NCBI RefSeq assembly: GCF_003590945.1
Contig: NZ_QYUK01000011.1
Span: 3,380,909 to 3,444,908, forward strand
Direction: 5' to 3'
DNA from: Oleomonas cavernae
GTDB lineage: Bacteria; Pseudomonadota; Alphaproteobacteria; Zavarziniales; Zavarziniaceae
DNA: 64,000 nucleotides
The notes beneath the pieces were generated by a model. That model was not told the DNA's origin, did not search any database, and was given only the letters and a program-made list of their open reading frames with translations. This document shows, in pieces, positions 45,152 to 52,862 of the stretch. The position numbers and the translations under genes were made by a program. Position 1 is the first letter of the stretch. Every line of letters starts with the position of its first letter.

Positions 45152-45706
45152 ATGATCACGATCCCGCAGCCCGCCATGGTCCTCAACGCCGAGGATGTCC
45201 CGGGCCCCGACTACAAGATGTGGAACAGCCGCAAGGTAAAGGAAGCCGAAGACCCCAAATGGGTCATGATCAATGTCGCCTCGATCGCCAAGGCCGCGAC
45301 CGGCGGCAAGCTGAAGGCGCTGGTCATCAACTGCCACGGCTATTACGCCGTGCTCAAGGAACACAAATACTGGTTCGACGAGAAGGGCGGCGGTTTTGGC
45401 TTGGGGATCGGCACCGGCATCACCCGCGCCAATGTCGACCTGGTGATGGGCGAGATCAAAGGCCTGGTCGACGATATCTGGCTGGTCGCCTGCGGCGCTG
45501 CCCAGATCTCCCAGGCGGGGGGTGCCGGCGACGGCAACCTGTTCTGCGGGTCGATGGCCAAGGCGACAGGCGCCAATGTCTATGCCTCGACCGCGAAGCA
45601 GTCGACCGGCCTGTGGCCGACCATCCCCTACGGCAAGATCGATGGCTATGAGGGTGACGTCTACAAGTACAAGCCCGACGGCTCGAACGAACTCACCAAC
45701 TACTGA
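45152..45706 (+). CDS. Caspase-fold-like (DUF4347-related) small protein, copy 1
   Basis: 184 residues without signal peptide. ALVINCHG puts a His at 62 followed by Gly, and DDIWLVAC puts a Cys at 114 at the end of a strand. LFCGSMAKATGANVYAST follows. This order (His-Gly, strand with Cys, then helix ending in TGANVxAST) resembles DUF4347/CHAT-type caspase-like domains usually found in large RTX adhesins. Here the domain stands alone. The end reads YGKIDGYEGDVYKYKPDG. A 15-residue insertion after the His region distinguishes it from the next gene. ATG at 45152. Function unknown; proteolysis is inference. Confidence 0.6.
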   Translation: MITIPQPAMVLNAEDVPGPDYKMWNSRKVKEAEDPKWVMINVASIAKAATGGKLKALVINCHGYYAVLKEHKYWFDEKGGGFGLGIGTGITRANVDLVMGEIKGLVDDIWLVACGAAQISQAGGAGDGNLFCGSMAKATGANVYASTAKQSTGLWPTIPYGKIDGYEGDVYKYKPDGSNELTNY

Positions 45707-45720
45707 ACGGAGGAGGCGTC

Positions 45721-46245
45721 ATGATCACAATCCCGCAGCCGGCCATGGTCCTCAATGCCGAGAACGTGCCCGGCCCCGACTACAAGATGTGGAATACCCG
45801 CAAGGTTACCAAGGACACCGATCCCAAGTGGCTGATGATCAACGTCGCCTCGGTCGCCCGCTCGGCCACCAACGGCAAGCTGCTGGCCCTGGTGATCAAC
45901 TGCCACGGCAAGGCCAAGGGCGACAACGGCGGCTATGGCCTGTCGCTGGGCACCGGCATCAAGCGCGGCAATGTCGAGCCCCTGTTCTCGACCCTCAAAG
46001 GCCTGGTCGACGATATCTGGCTGGTTGCCTGCCAGGCGGCCCGGATCAGCGAGCCGGGCGGCGACGGCGACGGCAACCTGTTCTGCGGCGCCATGGCCAA
46101 GGCCGCGGGCGCCAATGTCTATGCCTCGACCGCCGATCAGACCACGGGCCTGTGGCCCTACATCCCCTTCGGCAAGATCGACGGCTATGAGGGCAAGGTC
46201 TACAAGTACAAGTCCGACGGTTCGTGCGAGCTGACGAACTACTGA
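45721..46245 (+). CDS. Caspase-fold-like (DUF4347-related) small protein, copy 2
   Basis: 174 residues and about three quarters identical by eye to the preceding gene, which ends 14 bp upstream. His62 (VINCHG) and Cys104 (WLVAC) are conserved, as are LFCGAMAKAAGANVYAST and the C-terminal GKIDGYEGKVYKYKSDG. It lacks the insertion after the His loop. A strong GGAGGAGG precedes ATG 45721, so the pair is an operon. A bidirectional terminator follows. Possible roles include self-processing or effector proteolysis, but nothing here proves activity. Confidence 0.6.
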   Translation: MITIPQPAMVLNAENVPGPDYKMWNTRKVTKDTDPKWLMINVASVARSATNGKLLALVINCHGKAKGDNGGYGLSLGTGIKRGNVEPLFSTLKGLVDDIWLVACQAARISEPGGDGDGNLFCGAMAKAAGANVYASTADQTTGLWPYIPFGKIDGYEGKVYKYKSDGSCELTNY

Positions 46246-46254
46246 GGACAGACG

Positions 46255-46284
46255 AAAAAGGGCGGCCCCAGGGCCGCCCTTTTC
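46255..46284. terminator. Bidirectional rho-independent terminator
   Basis: AAAAGGGCGGCCC and GGGCCGCCCTTTT form a long perfect stem with a two-base loop, with T-rich ends on both strands. It lies between the convergent caspase-like operon and rpmE. Confidence 0.9.
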
Positions 46285-46311
46285 ATGGTCCGCGCCGTTG
46301 CCGGCACAGGG

Positions 46312-46536
46312 TTACTTGATGCCGAACTTGGCGAAGCGCTTGTTGAAGCGGGCGACCTGGCCGCCGGTGTCGATGATGCGCTGGCTGCCGCCGGTCCAGG
46401 CCGGGTGCGAGCTCTTGTCGATGTCGAGCTTCAGGACGTCGCCTTCCTTGCCGTAGGTCGAGCGCGTCTTGAACACCGTGCCATCGGTCATTTCGACCGT
46501 GATGACATGGTAGTTCGGGTGAATACCTTCCTTCAT
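46312..46536 (-). CDS. rpmE: 50S ribosomal protein L31
   Basis: 74 residues beginning [20 protein letters not shown], with THPAWTGG-like [12 protein letters not shown] and the end FNKRFAKFG. The zinc-binding cysteines of the classical L31 are absent, as is usual in alphaproteobacteria. ATG at 46536 is the conserved start; upstream in-frame sequence is not protein-like. Confidence 0.95.
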   Translation of the reverse strand: MKEGIHPNYHVITVEMTDGTVFKTRSTYGKEGDVLKLDIDKSSHPAWTGGSQRIIDTGGQVARFNKRFAKFGIK

Positions 46537-46696
46537 CGCCTGTGCTCCTGGACCACGGAATCTGCCGCCGGTCACGAATATCGGGTCGACTGATCGTCGA
46601 GAAGCCGCGTTCCTAACGGAAATGCCCGCGGAAAGCAAGCGGCGAGGCTGCGTCCCGGCCCGATCAAGCCGCCACGATTGGTTGAGAGCCCGCACC

Positions 46697-46822
46697 TCCT
46701 CCCCTCCGCCCGCTTGGCAGGCGAGGGGTCGGGGGAGGTGGGTCGGGCGGCCGCGAGATGCCGGTATTTTGCCCCGACGACCTCCTCACCCAACCCTCTC
46801 CTCCCACGGAGGAGAGGGCTTT
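46697..46822. repeat. Palindromic intergenic repeat, family A
   Basis: CTCCCCTCCGCCCGCTTGGC and GGTCGGGGGAGGTGGGTCG on the left are followed by CCTCCTCACCCAACCCTCTC and a CTCCTCCC-ACGG-AGGAGAGGG hairpin. It lies between rpmE and the TauE/SafE gene. Confidence 0.8.
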
Positions 46823-46918
46823 GCACCGCACTTCGGCCGTGGCCGAAGCGTTTCAGATATCCGCGCCATTGGTCCTGATGGATGTTGGCCCGGCATTTAA
46901 CACCGGGTTCCATATGCC

Positions 46919-47656
46919 ATGCCCTTCGATTTCCCGCTGATCGCCACGATCGCCGCCGTCTTCCTGCTGGCCGGATTCGTCAAGGGCGTGATCGGCCTGG
47001 GCCTGCCGACCATTTCGGTCGGCCTGCTCAGCCTGGTCATGGCGCCGGCCCAGGCGGCGGCCCTGCTGATCGTGCCCTCGGTGATCACCAACCTGCAGCA
47101 GATGCGGCCGACGGCGACCCTGCTGCCGCTGGCCCGCCGCCTCTGGTCGATGATGCTGGGGGTGATCCTGGGCACCCTGGCCGCGGGCGGCCTGATCGCC
47201 GGGGCCAACGCCGCCGGGGCCGCGGCGGCGCTGGGCGCGGCCCTGGTTCTCTATGCCGCCATCGGCCTGATCCAGGTGCGCTTTCAGGTCGCCCCCCGGC
47301 ACGAAGCCTGGGCGGCGCCGGTGGTCGGCGGCCTAACCGGCATGGTGACGGCGGCGACCGGCGTGTTCGTCCTCCCCGCCGTGCCCTATCTCCAGGCGAT
47401 CGGGCTCGAAAAGGACGCGCTGGTCCAGGCGCTGGGCCTGTCCTTCCTGGTCTCGACCCTGGCGCTGGCCCTGACCCTGAGCGGCGCCGGCGTCTTCACC
47501 TGGGCTTCGGTGCTGACCCTGGTGCCGGCGCTGGCCGGCCAGGTCGTCGGACAGTGGCTGCGTACCCGCATCGATGCCGTCACCTTCCGGCGCTGGTTCT
47601 TCGCCGGTTTGCTGGCGCTGGGCGCTTTCCTGGCCCTGCGCTGGCTGCTGGCCTGA
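46919..47656 (+). CDS. TauE/SafE-family sulfite exporter-like permease
   Basis: 245 residues with about seven or eight transmembrane helices. The family's repeated half motifs are visible: FLLAGFVKGVIGLGLPTISV near the start and GGLTGMVTAATGVFVLPAVPYL in the middle. Members move sulfite, sulfoacetate or other organosulfur anions; the substrate here is open. The start at 46919 follows a CATATG-rich junction with no strong ribosome site. Confidence 0.85.
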   Translation: MPFDFPLIATIAAVFLLAGFVKGVIGLGLPTISVGLLSLVMAPAQAAALLIVPSVITNLQQMRPTATLLPLARRLWSMMLGVILGTLAAGGLIAGANAAGAAAALGAALVLYAAIGLIQVRFQVAPRHEAWAAPVVGGLTGMVTAATGVFVLPAVPYLQAIGLEKDALVQALGLSFLVSTLALALTLSGAGVFTWASVLTLVPALAGQVVGQWLRTRIDAVTFRRWFFAGLLALGAFLALRWLLA

Positions 47657-47659
47657 CGT

Positions 47660-48817
47660 TCAGCGCCCCGCCATCAGCCCGCGATAGACGTCCAGGGTCG
47701 AGGCGACCATGCGCTCCACCGTCCAGGTCTGCGCGACATGGGCGCGGGCATGGGGGGCCAGGGCGGCGCGGGCCGAAGCGTCCAGGTTGAGCGCATCCTG
47801 GATCGCGGCGGCCAGGGCATCGACATCGCCCGGCGGCACCAGCAGGCCGGTCTCGCCGGGGATCACGGTCTCGCGGAAGCCGCCATGGTCGGTCACCACC
47901 ACGGGCCGGCCCATGGCCTGGGCCTCGACCGGAATGCGGCCGAAGGCCTCCGGATCCAGCGAAGGGGCCACCACCACGTCGGCCAGCATGTAGGCCGCCG
48001 CCATGTCGCGGCAATGCTCGACGATGCGGATCGACCCGCCCAGGCCGACGTGGCCGATCTTGTCTTCCAGTTCGGTGCGGTATTTGGACCGCCCCTGGTC
48101 GTCGCCCACGAAGTAGCAGACGAAATCATGGTGTCCCAGCTTGGCCAGGGCATCGACCAGGAAACTATGGCCCTTCCAGCGGGTCAGCCGCCCGGGCAGG
48201 AGGATGACCGGCAGGCCGTCGGGCAGGCGCCAGGCCTTGGCCATGGCGATGACCCGTTCCTGGCTGACCCGGGCGGGATCGAACAGGTCGATATCGATGC
48301 CGCGGGGGATCGTCACCAGCCGATCGGCAACGGCGGGATAGCGCTCGCGCACATGGCCGGCGATGAAATGGGAATTGGCGATCACCACGTCGCCCGAGGC
48401 CATGATGGCGTTGTAGCGCCGCTTGCCCGGAAAATCCTCGTTATAGGTCCCGGCATAGGTGGTGACGAAGGGCAGGCCCTCGGCCCGGGCCGCACTCCGG
48501 GCGCTCCAGGCCGGCGCGCGCGAGCGGGCATGGATCAGCTCGATGCCGTGTTCGCGCACCAGGGCGCGCAGGCGGCGGACATTGGCGCGCAGGCGCAAGG
48601 GATTCTTGGTCGCCAGCGGCAGGGTGATGTGCTGGGCGCTCACCCGCTCCAGGTCGTGGACCAGGCGCCCGCCTTCCGAGGCGACGAAGGTCTCGACTCC
48701 TTCAGCGGTGAGGCCGCCGGCCACATCGACCGCGGTCCGCTCCACCCCGCCGGCACCCAGCGCGGGCAACACCTGCAGCACGCGGGGCAGGCGGCCGGGG
48801 CTGGGTGCTGCTGCCAT
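47660..48817 (-). CDS. GT4-family glycosyltransferase
   Basis: 385 residues of GT-B fold. VLQVLPALGAGGVERTAVDVA binds at the N-lobe, ELIHARSRAPAWSARSAAR follows, and the donor site shows LLPGRLTRWKGHSFLVDAL, then SLDPEAFGRIPVEAQAMGRPV and an E(x7)E-type region. It transfers a sugar from a nucleotide donor, probably to an envelope polysaccharide or lipid. ATG at 48817 has GAGG nine bases upstream and is preferred over 48853. The hydrolase gene diverges immediately, and the alternative starts would overlap as CATG. Confidence 0.85.
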   Translation of the reverse strand: MAAAPSPGRLPRVLQVLPALGAGGVERTAVDVAGGLTAEGVETFVASEGGRLVHDLERVSAQHITLPLATKNPLRLRANVRRLRALVREHGIELIHARSRAPAWSARSAARAEGLPFVTTYAGTYNEDFPGKRRYNAIMASGDVVIANSHFIAGHVRERYPAVADRLVTIPRGIDIDLFDPARVSQERVIAMAKAWRLPDGLPVILLPGRLTRWKGHSFLVDALAKLGHHDFVCYFVGDDQGRSKYRTELEDKIGHVGLGGSIRIVEHCRDMAAAYMLADVVVAPSLDPEAFGRIPVEAQAMGRPVVVTDHGGFRETVIPGETGLLVPPGDVDALAAAIQDALNLDASARAALAPHARAHVAQTWTVERMVASTLDVYRGLMAGR

Positions 48818-48851
48818 GGCATCAGCCTCGATGCCGGTATATGTATCGCTC

Positions 48852-49624
48852 ATGAACGCCGCCGATGCCCCTTCCGCCGCCGACGCACCCGCTCAACTGC
48901 TGCGTGGCGACGGCAATAGACTCGCCTATCACAGCCGCACCGGGAAATCACCGGGCGTCCTGTTCCTGGGTGGGTTCAAGTCCGACATGACCGGCACCAA
49001 AGCCACAGCTTTGGACCATTACTGTGCAAATACCGGCCGGGCCTTCACCCGTTTCGACTATTTCGGCCATGGCCGCTCGTCGGGCGCCTTCACCGACGGC
49101 ACCATCGGGCGCTGGCTGGATGACGCAATCGCCGTGCTTGATTCGCTGACCCAGGGCCCGCAGATCGTCGTCGGCTCCTCGATGGGCGGCTGGATCGCCT
49201 GCCTGCTCACCCTGGCCCGGCCGGATCGGGTCGCCGGCCTCGTCACCGTCGCCGCGGCGCCCGACATGACCGAGCGACTGATCTGGGCCCAGCTCAGCCA
49301 CGACCAGAAGATGGCCCTGGCCCGCGACGGCCTGTTCCGCGACCCTTCCGCCTATGACCCTGAAGGCTACGAGATCACGCAAGGCTTGGTCACCGAGGGC
49401 CGCGACCATCTGATCCTGGGCGGCCCATCGCCATCCGCTGCCCCACCCGCCTGATCCACGGCACCGCCGACGAGGACGTGCCCCATGCCCTGTCGGCCGA
49501 ACTGCTGGCGCGGATCGAGAGCACCGACGCGACCCTGACCCTGATCAAGGGCGGCGACCACCGGCTGTCCAGCGATGCCGATCTGGCGCGGCTGACCGGT
49601 GCGGTGGCGGAATTGGCCGGCTGA
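48852..49624 (+). pseudogene. Alpha/beta hydrolase (ABHD10-like esterase), frameshifted
   Basis: Joined over one frameshift it gives 257 residues. VLFLGGFKSDMTGTKATALD is the oxyanion loop, VVGSSMGGWIACLLTLA has the nucleophile Ser in GSSMGG, and the acid and His come from HGTADEDVPHAL and KGGDHRLSSDADL after the break. This matches short-chain esterases near ABHD10. The open frame ends early at 49454 because one base is missing in CCC at 49424-49426; adding one C restores GGPIAIRCPTRLIHGTADED. Likely a consensus error. Confidence 0.8.
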
Positions 49625-49640
49625 GTTCCCGGCCCCATCC

Positions 49641-49740
49641 GTCATCCCGGCGCAGGCCGGGATCCATGGCAGGGTCAGCGAGTTGCTGCCGCCAGATCTC
49701 CTCTCGCCGGACAATGGATCCCGGCCTTCGCCAGGATGAC
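49641..49740. repeat. Inverted repeat, family B
   Basis: GTCATCCCGGCGCAGGCCGGGATCCATGG on the left mirrors ATGGATCCCGGCCTTCGCCAGGATGAC on the right. It separates the hydrolase gene from the toxin-antitoxin operon. Confidence 0.8.
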
Positions 49741-49815
49741 GCAGGTCAAAGAGCCCCTTCCCAATCGCGCAATTTGCCCTATATTCATGGGCATGTTGCG
49801 CACGGGATCGAAACC

Positions 49816-50211
49816 ATGACCGAGCTTGCGGCGATCGTCGAGGATCGTGACGGGTCGGCCGTGCGCTCGATCCGGGACGGCTTGCCGGTGACGGCGATCG
49901 ATCGGCTGATCGCCGACGGGATCGTCGATGCGGGCGAGGTCGATCGCCTGATCATCCCGCGCCGGACCTTGCAGCATCGCCGCCATCTGGGCCGCCTGAC
50001 GCCGGAACAGTCCGACCGGGTCGTGCGCATCGCCCGCATCGTCGCCCTGGCGGTCGAGTGCTTCGGCAGCGAGGCCAAGGCGCGGGTCTGGCTGCGAAGG
50101 CCCAGCCGCCTGCTGGAGAACGAGGCCCCGCTCGACCGGCTGGATACCGAGGCCGGCGCCCGCGCGGTCGAGGTCCTGCTCGGGCGCATCGCCCACGGCA
50201 TCGCCGCCTAG
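49816..50211 (+). CDS. Xre/MbcA/ParS-type antitoxin (DUF2384)
   Basis: 131 residues. The N-terminal part contains a helix-turn-helix (DRLIIPRRTLQHRRHLGRLT) and the C-terminus the toxin-neutralising DUF2384 helices (CFGSEAKARVWLRRPSRLLENEAPLDRL, recognised by ARVWLRRPSRLLENEAPLD, then RAVEVLLGRIAHGI). It binds and silences the RES toxin encoded 6 bp downstream and should repress its own operon. ATG at 49816 is preferred. Confidence 0.9.
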   Translation: MTELAAIVEDRDGSAVRSIRDGLPVTAIDRLIADGIVDAGEVDRLIIPRRTLQHRRHLGRLTPEQSDRVVRIARIVALAVECFGSEAKARVWLRRPSRLLENEAPLDRLDTEAGARAVEVLLGRIAHGIAA

Positions 50212-50217
50212 CGTGCC

Positions 50218-50658
50218 ATGCAATTGTGGCGGCTGGCACGGGCGCCCTACGCCGCCCTCGACGGCGAGGGCGCGCGACGCTTCGGCGGGCGCTGGAACAG
50301 CCCGGGCAAGGCCGCCGTCTATCTGTCCGACCACCCGGCCCTGGCCGTGCTCGAAGTCCTGGTCCACCTGGACCTGCCGGGCGAGTTGCTGCCCGACGAC
50401 TACACCCTGCTGACCATCGAGACCGCCGGCGCCAGCATCACCGCCGAGGACCAGCACTTGCGCAGTGCCGCCCGCGCCCGCGCCGCCGGCGACCGCTTCA
50501 TCGAGACCGCCGCGGCCTGCCTGCTATCGGTGCCCTCGGTGATCGTGCCCGAGGCGCGCAACCTCGTGCTCAACCCGTCCCACCCGCAGGCCGCGCAACT
50601 CACCATCGCCCGCCGCCGCCCCTTCAAGTTCGATCCCCGCCTGCTGCTGCGGCCTTGA
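50218..50658 (+). CDS. RES-domain toxin (NAD+-depleting)
   Basis: 146 residues. MQLWRLARAPYAALDGEGAR and RFGGRWNSPGKAAVYLSD hold the conserved Arg25 and Tyr35; ALAVLEVLVHL holds the key Glu46, and NPSHPQA holds the late Ser. RES toxins of the RES-Xre type break down NAD+ by phosphorolysis or hydrolysis, halting growth; this rests on family knowledge. The last 135 bp are shared, antisense, with the convergent desaturase gene. Confidence 0.9.
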   Translation: MQLWRLARAPYAALDGEGARRFGGRWNSPGKAAVYLSDHPALAVLEVLVHLDLPGELLPDDYTLLTIETAGASITAEDQHLRSAARARAAGDRFIETAAACLLSVPSVIVPEARNLVLNPSHPQAAQLTIARRRPFKFDPRLLLRP

Positions 50659-51555
50659 GGTGGCGCGCACGACATTTGCCCGTGCCGGCAGATGTTCAGG
50701 CAGCCGCGGATTGCGCGCCAAGCCTGCATATTGGAACAGTTTGATCAGCCACCAGCCCGGATCGATCTGGCCGGGTTCAAGGCCCAGTTTCGCCGAGCCG
50801 GGAAAGGCGTGATGATTGGCGTGCCAGCATTCGCCGAAGGTGATCAGGCCGATATGGCGGATGTTGTAGCCCTGTACGGCGACATGCTCGACCCGCCAGC
50901 CCTGGTGGCCGCCACGATGGGCGAAGTGGCCGACCAGCCAGTGGCCCGTCAGCGACACGGCAACCCGGACCGGCACGCCCCAGATCAGCCACGGCAACCC
51001 GCCCACCAGGAAGAAGCCGACGGCCCAGGGCAATTGCTGCCACAGCCAGGTCCGCTCGACGATACGGTAGAAGCGATCCTGCGCCACGGCAGGTTCCAGC
51101 ACGAAGCGCGGCGGATGATCGAGGCGAACCTCGCAATGCATCTGCCACCAGGCATCGTGGAGGAAGGGCCGGCGATGGCCGAACAGGTCGTGGCAGGTCT
51201 CCTGGCGCTGTGCCCAATCCCGGATGTCGTGGCCGTAGATCATGCCCCGAGGGCCGGCCATCCCGATCAGGGTGCCCAGATAGACCAGGATGTGTTCGAG
51301 CCATTTCGGCGCCTCGAAGCCCCGATGGATCAGCAGCCGGTGCATGCCCACCGAATGGCCGCCGCATAGGGTAATTGCGCTGGTTACCAGGAACAGCAGG
51401 AAGGCATCGGCGGTGAAACTGAGCGGCCCGCCGACCAGGGCGATCACGGTCACGCTGCCGGTCCAGATCGACTTTACCGGCGACCAGACGACGATGCCCG
51501 CCCGGGCATCGCTTGCCGCATCGGCAATCATGCGTTCGGTCGAATGACAGGCCAT
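50524..51555 (-). CDS. Membrane fatty acid (acyl-CoA) desaturase
   Basis: 343 residues. Hydrophobic segments occupy about 30-100 and 175-205. Histidine boxes are HRLLIH (72-77), HDIRDWAQRQETCHD (109-123) and HANHH (245-249), with GHWLVGHFAHRGGHQGW between, so the di-iron site is complete. It introduces a double bond into membrane lipid acyl chains. The last 45 residues run antisense to the RES toxin and look unlike a conserved domain, so the true end may differ. Divergent ArsR-type gene and operator lie upstream. ATG at 51555. Confidence 0.82.
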   Translation of the reverse strand: MACHSTERMIADAASDARAGIVVWSPVKSIWTGSVTVIALVGGPLSFTADAFLLFLVTSAITLCGGHSVGMHRLLIHRGFEAPKWLEHILVYLGTLIGMAGPRGMIYGHDIRDWAQRQETCHDLFGHRRPFLHDAWWQMHCEVRLDHPPRFVLEPAVAQDRFYRIVERTWLWQQLPWAVGFFLVGGLPWLIWGVPVRVAVSLTGHWLVGHFAHRGGHQGWRVEHVAVQGYNIRHIGLITFGECWHANHHAFPGSAKLGLEPGQIDPGWWLIKLFQYAGLARNPRLPEHLPARANVVRATSRPQQQAGIELEGAAAGDGELRGLRVGRVEHEVARLGHDHRGHR

Positions 51556-51598
51556 GGCGTTCCCCTTGTTGGTTCGAGGCAATCGCACTATATTTCGT

Positions 51599-51621
51599 TA
51601 ATTACCTAATTACGTAATTTG
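51599..51621. promoter_or_regulatory. Tandem 8-bp repeat operator between desaturase and arsR
   Basis: TAATTAC occurs twice and TAATTTG once, each eight bases apart, overlapping a perfect 12-bp palindrome AATTACGTAATT at 51608-51619. It is the only strongly AT-rich spot here and lies in the 134-bp divergent region, so the ArsR-type protein may bind it to control both genes. Confidence 0.55.
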
Positions 51622-51689
51622 CTTTTGGTCAATCCCGCCCGTTTGCTATTCTCGCGACATTCGGTCGCCCCAGAGATCAAGGAGCAGGA

Positions 51690-52016
51690 ATGCAGCGGGT
51701 GTTTCAGGCGTTGTCATCCACCGCCCGGCGGAAAATCCTGGCCTATCTCGCCCATTCGGAACTGACCGCGGGCGAGATCGCCAGCCGCTTCGAGATGTCG
51801 AAGCCCTCGATCTCCCAACATCTGTCGATCCTGGAGGCCGCCGGCCTGATCGCCGGCGAGAAACGCGGACAATTCATCCACTACCGCCTGGTGAGCGAGA
51901 ACCTGACCAACACCCTGAACGAATTCGTTCAGCAGGTCTGCCCGGTCTCGCGCCCGCTCAAGCGGGAAAGCGCCACGCTGGCCGATGCGAAGCGCCGGGA
52001 AACCGCGACGGAATAG
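51690..52016 (+). CDS. ArsR/SdpR-family transcriptional regulator
   Basis: 108 residues. The winged HTH has RVFQALSSTARRKILAYLAH, TAGEIASRFEMSKPSISQHL and GLIAGEKRGQFIHYRL. Metal-binding Cys motifs of true ArsR (CVC) are missing, so it belongs to the metal-independent SdpR-like group. It diverges from the desaturase gene across a palindromic AT-rich site, suggesting control of membrane lipid desaturation. ATG at 51690 has AGGAGCAGGA upstream. Confidence 0.85.
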   Translation: MQRVFQALSSTARRKILAYLAHSELTAGEIASRFEMSKPSISQHLSILEAAGLIAGEKRGQFIHYRLVSENLTNTLNEFVQQVCPVSRPLKRESATLADAKRRETATE

Positions 52017-52018
52017 GC

Positions 52019-52706
52019 CTACCAGTCCAGGCGCAAACGGGTCGAGAGGCCGACGTCGGCCTTGTGCGGGCTGGTTTCCTCGATCAGCACGCCGACGCCG
52101 ACGGGCCGAACAGGGTCTGGCGCGCTTCCAGGCGGTGCAGCCAGGCGTCGTCGCCGCTGGAGCGTTGTGAATCGAGCAGCACCGAGGTGTCGTGCCAGGG
52201 CATGTCGACCTCGATCGTGTGTTTCAGGGTGATGGCCGGTGTGGCCATGGCGAAGAGCTGGGGCTGATCGAAGTCACTTGCTGGGTACTGCGGGCCGATA
52301 GCGAGCCAAGCGTCAGGTCGGCCGATCGCGTCGCCAGAAACAGGCGCCCGGTGCTGGCGCCGGGATCGACGGTGGCGCCCAGGCTGACCCCGCGGGCCGC
52401 GGCCGAGCCGCCGCCTTCGACCACGACGCCGCCGCCCTGGCCGCCACCGTTGAAGCCCAGTTGCCAGCCCGTGGGGACCGTGGGTGGCTGGGGCCTCGGA
52501 TCGGCGGCCTGGACCATGGCGGGTGGCACGCCCAGCGGCACCAGCGGGCGCTGCGCGGCGGCGGCCAGGGCCGCCTCGTCGTCATCGGCGAAGCTATAGT
52601 CGCCGACCGCGATCAGCAGATCGCCCTTCTCGACACCGGCATCCTGCCCCGCGGCCGACCAGGAAAGCCCCAGCCCGGTCATGAGCACCAGCAGCCGGCG
52701 GAACAT
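52019..52706 (-). pseudogene. Secreted, outer-membrane-like protein broken by two frameshifts
   Basis: A signal peptide (FRRLLVLMTGLGLSWSAAGQ) begins a protein readable as 229 residues if two frameshifts are joined. The middle is Gly-rich (LGFNGGGQGGGVVVEGGG). The C-terminal third is alternating polar/hydrophobic (TPAITLKHTIEVDMP, HKADVGLSTRLRLDW) and ends in Trp, as outer-membrane beta-barrels do. Missing bases fall near 52292-52296 and 52102-52103, both in G/C runs. No family was recognised. It ends 2 bp from the arsR stop, convergently. Confidence 0.5.
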
Positions 52707-52862
52707 GAAAAGTTCCATCGACGCATACCTTTGCGGCTGTTTGGTTGGCGCCATCAAGCCACGCAAAGGCGACCAAAAGAGGGCGGCTGGCGCCCGCCAC
52801 GGTGCTCGACTAGGATGCGCCCGGGCAGTCAATGCTGTGCGCCGTCGCGGAGTTAAGTGAGC

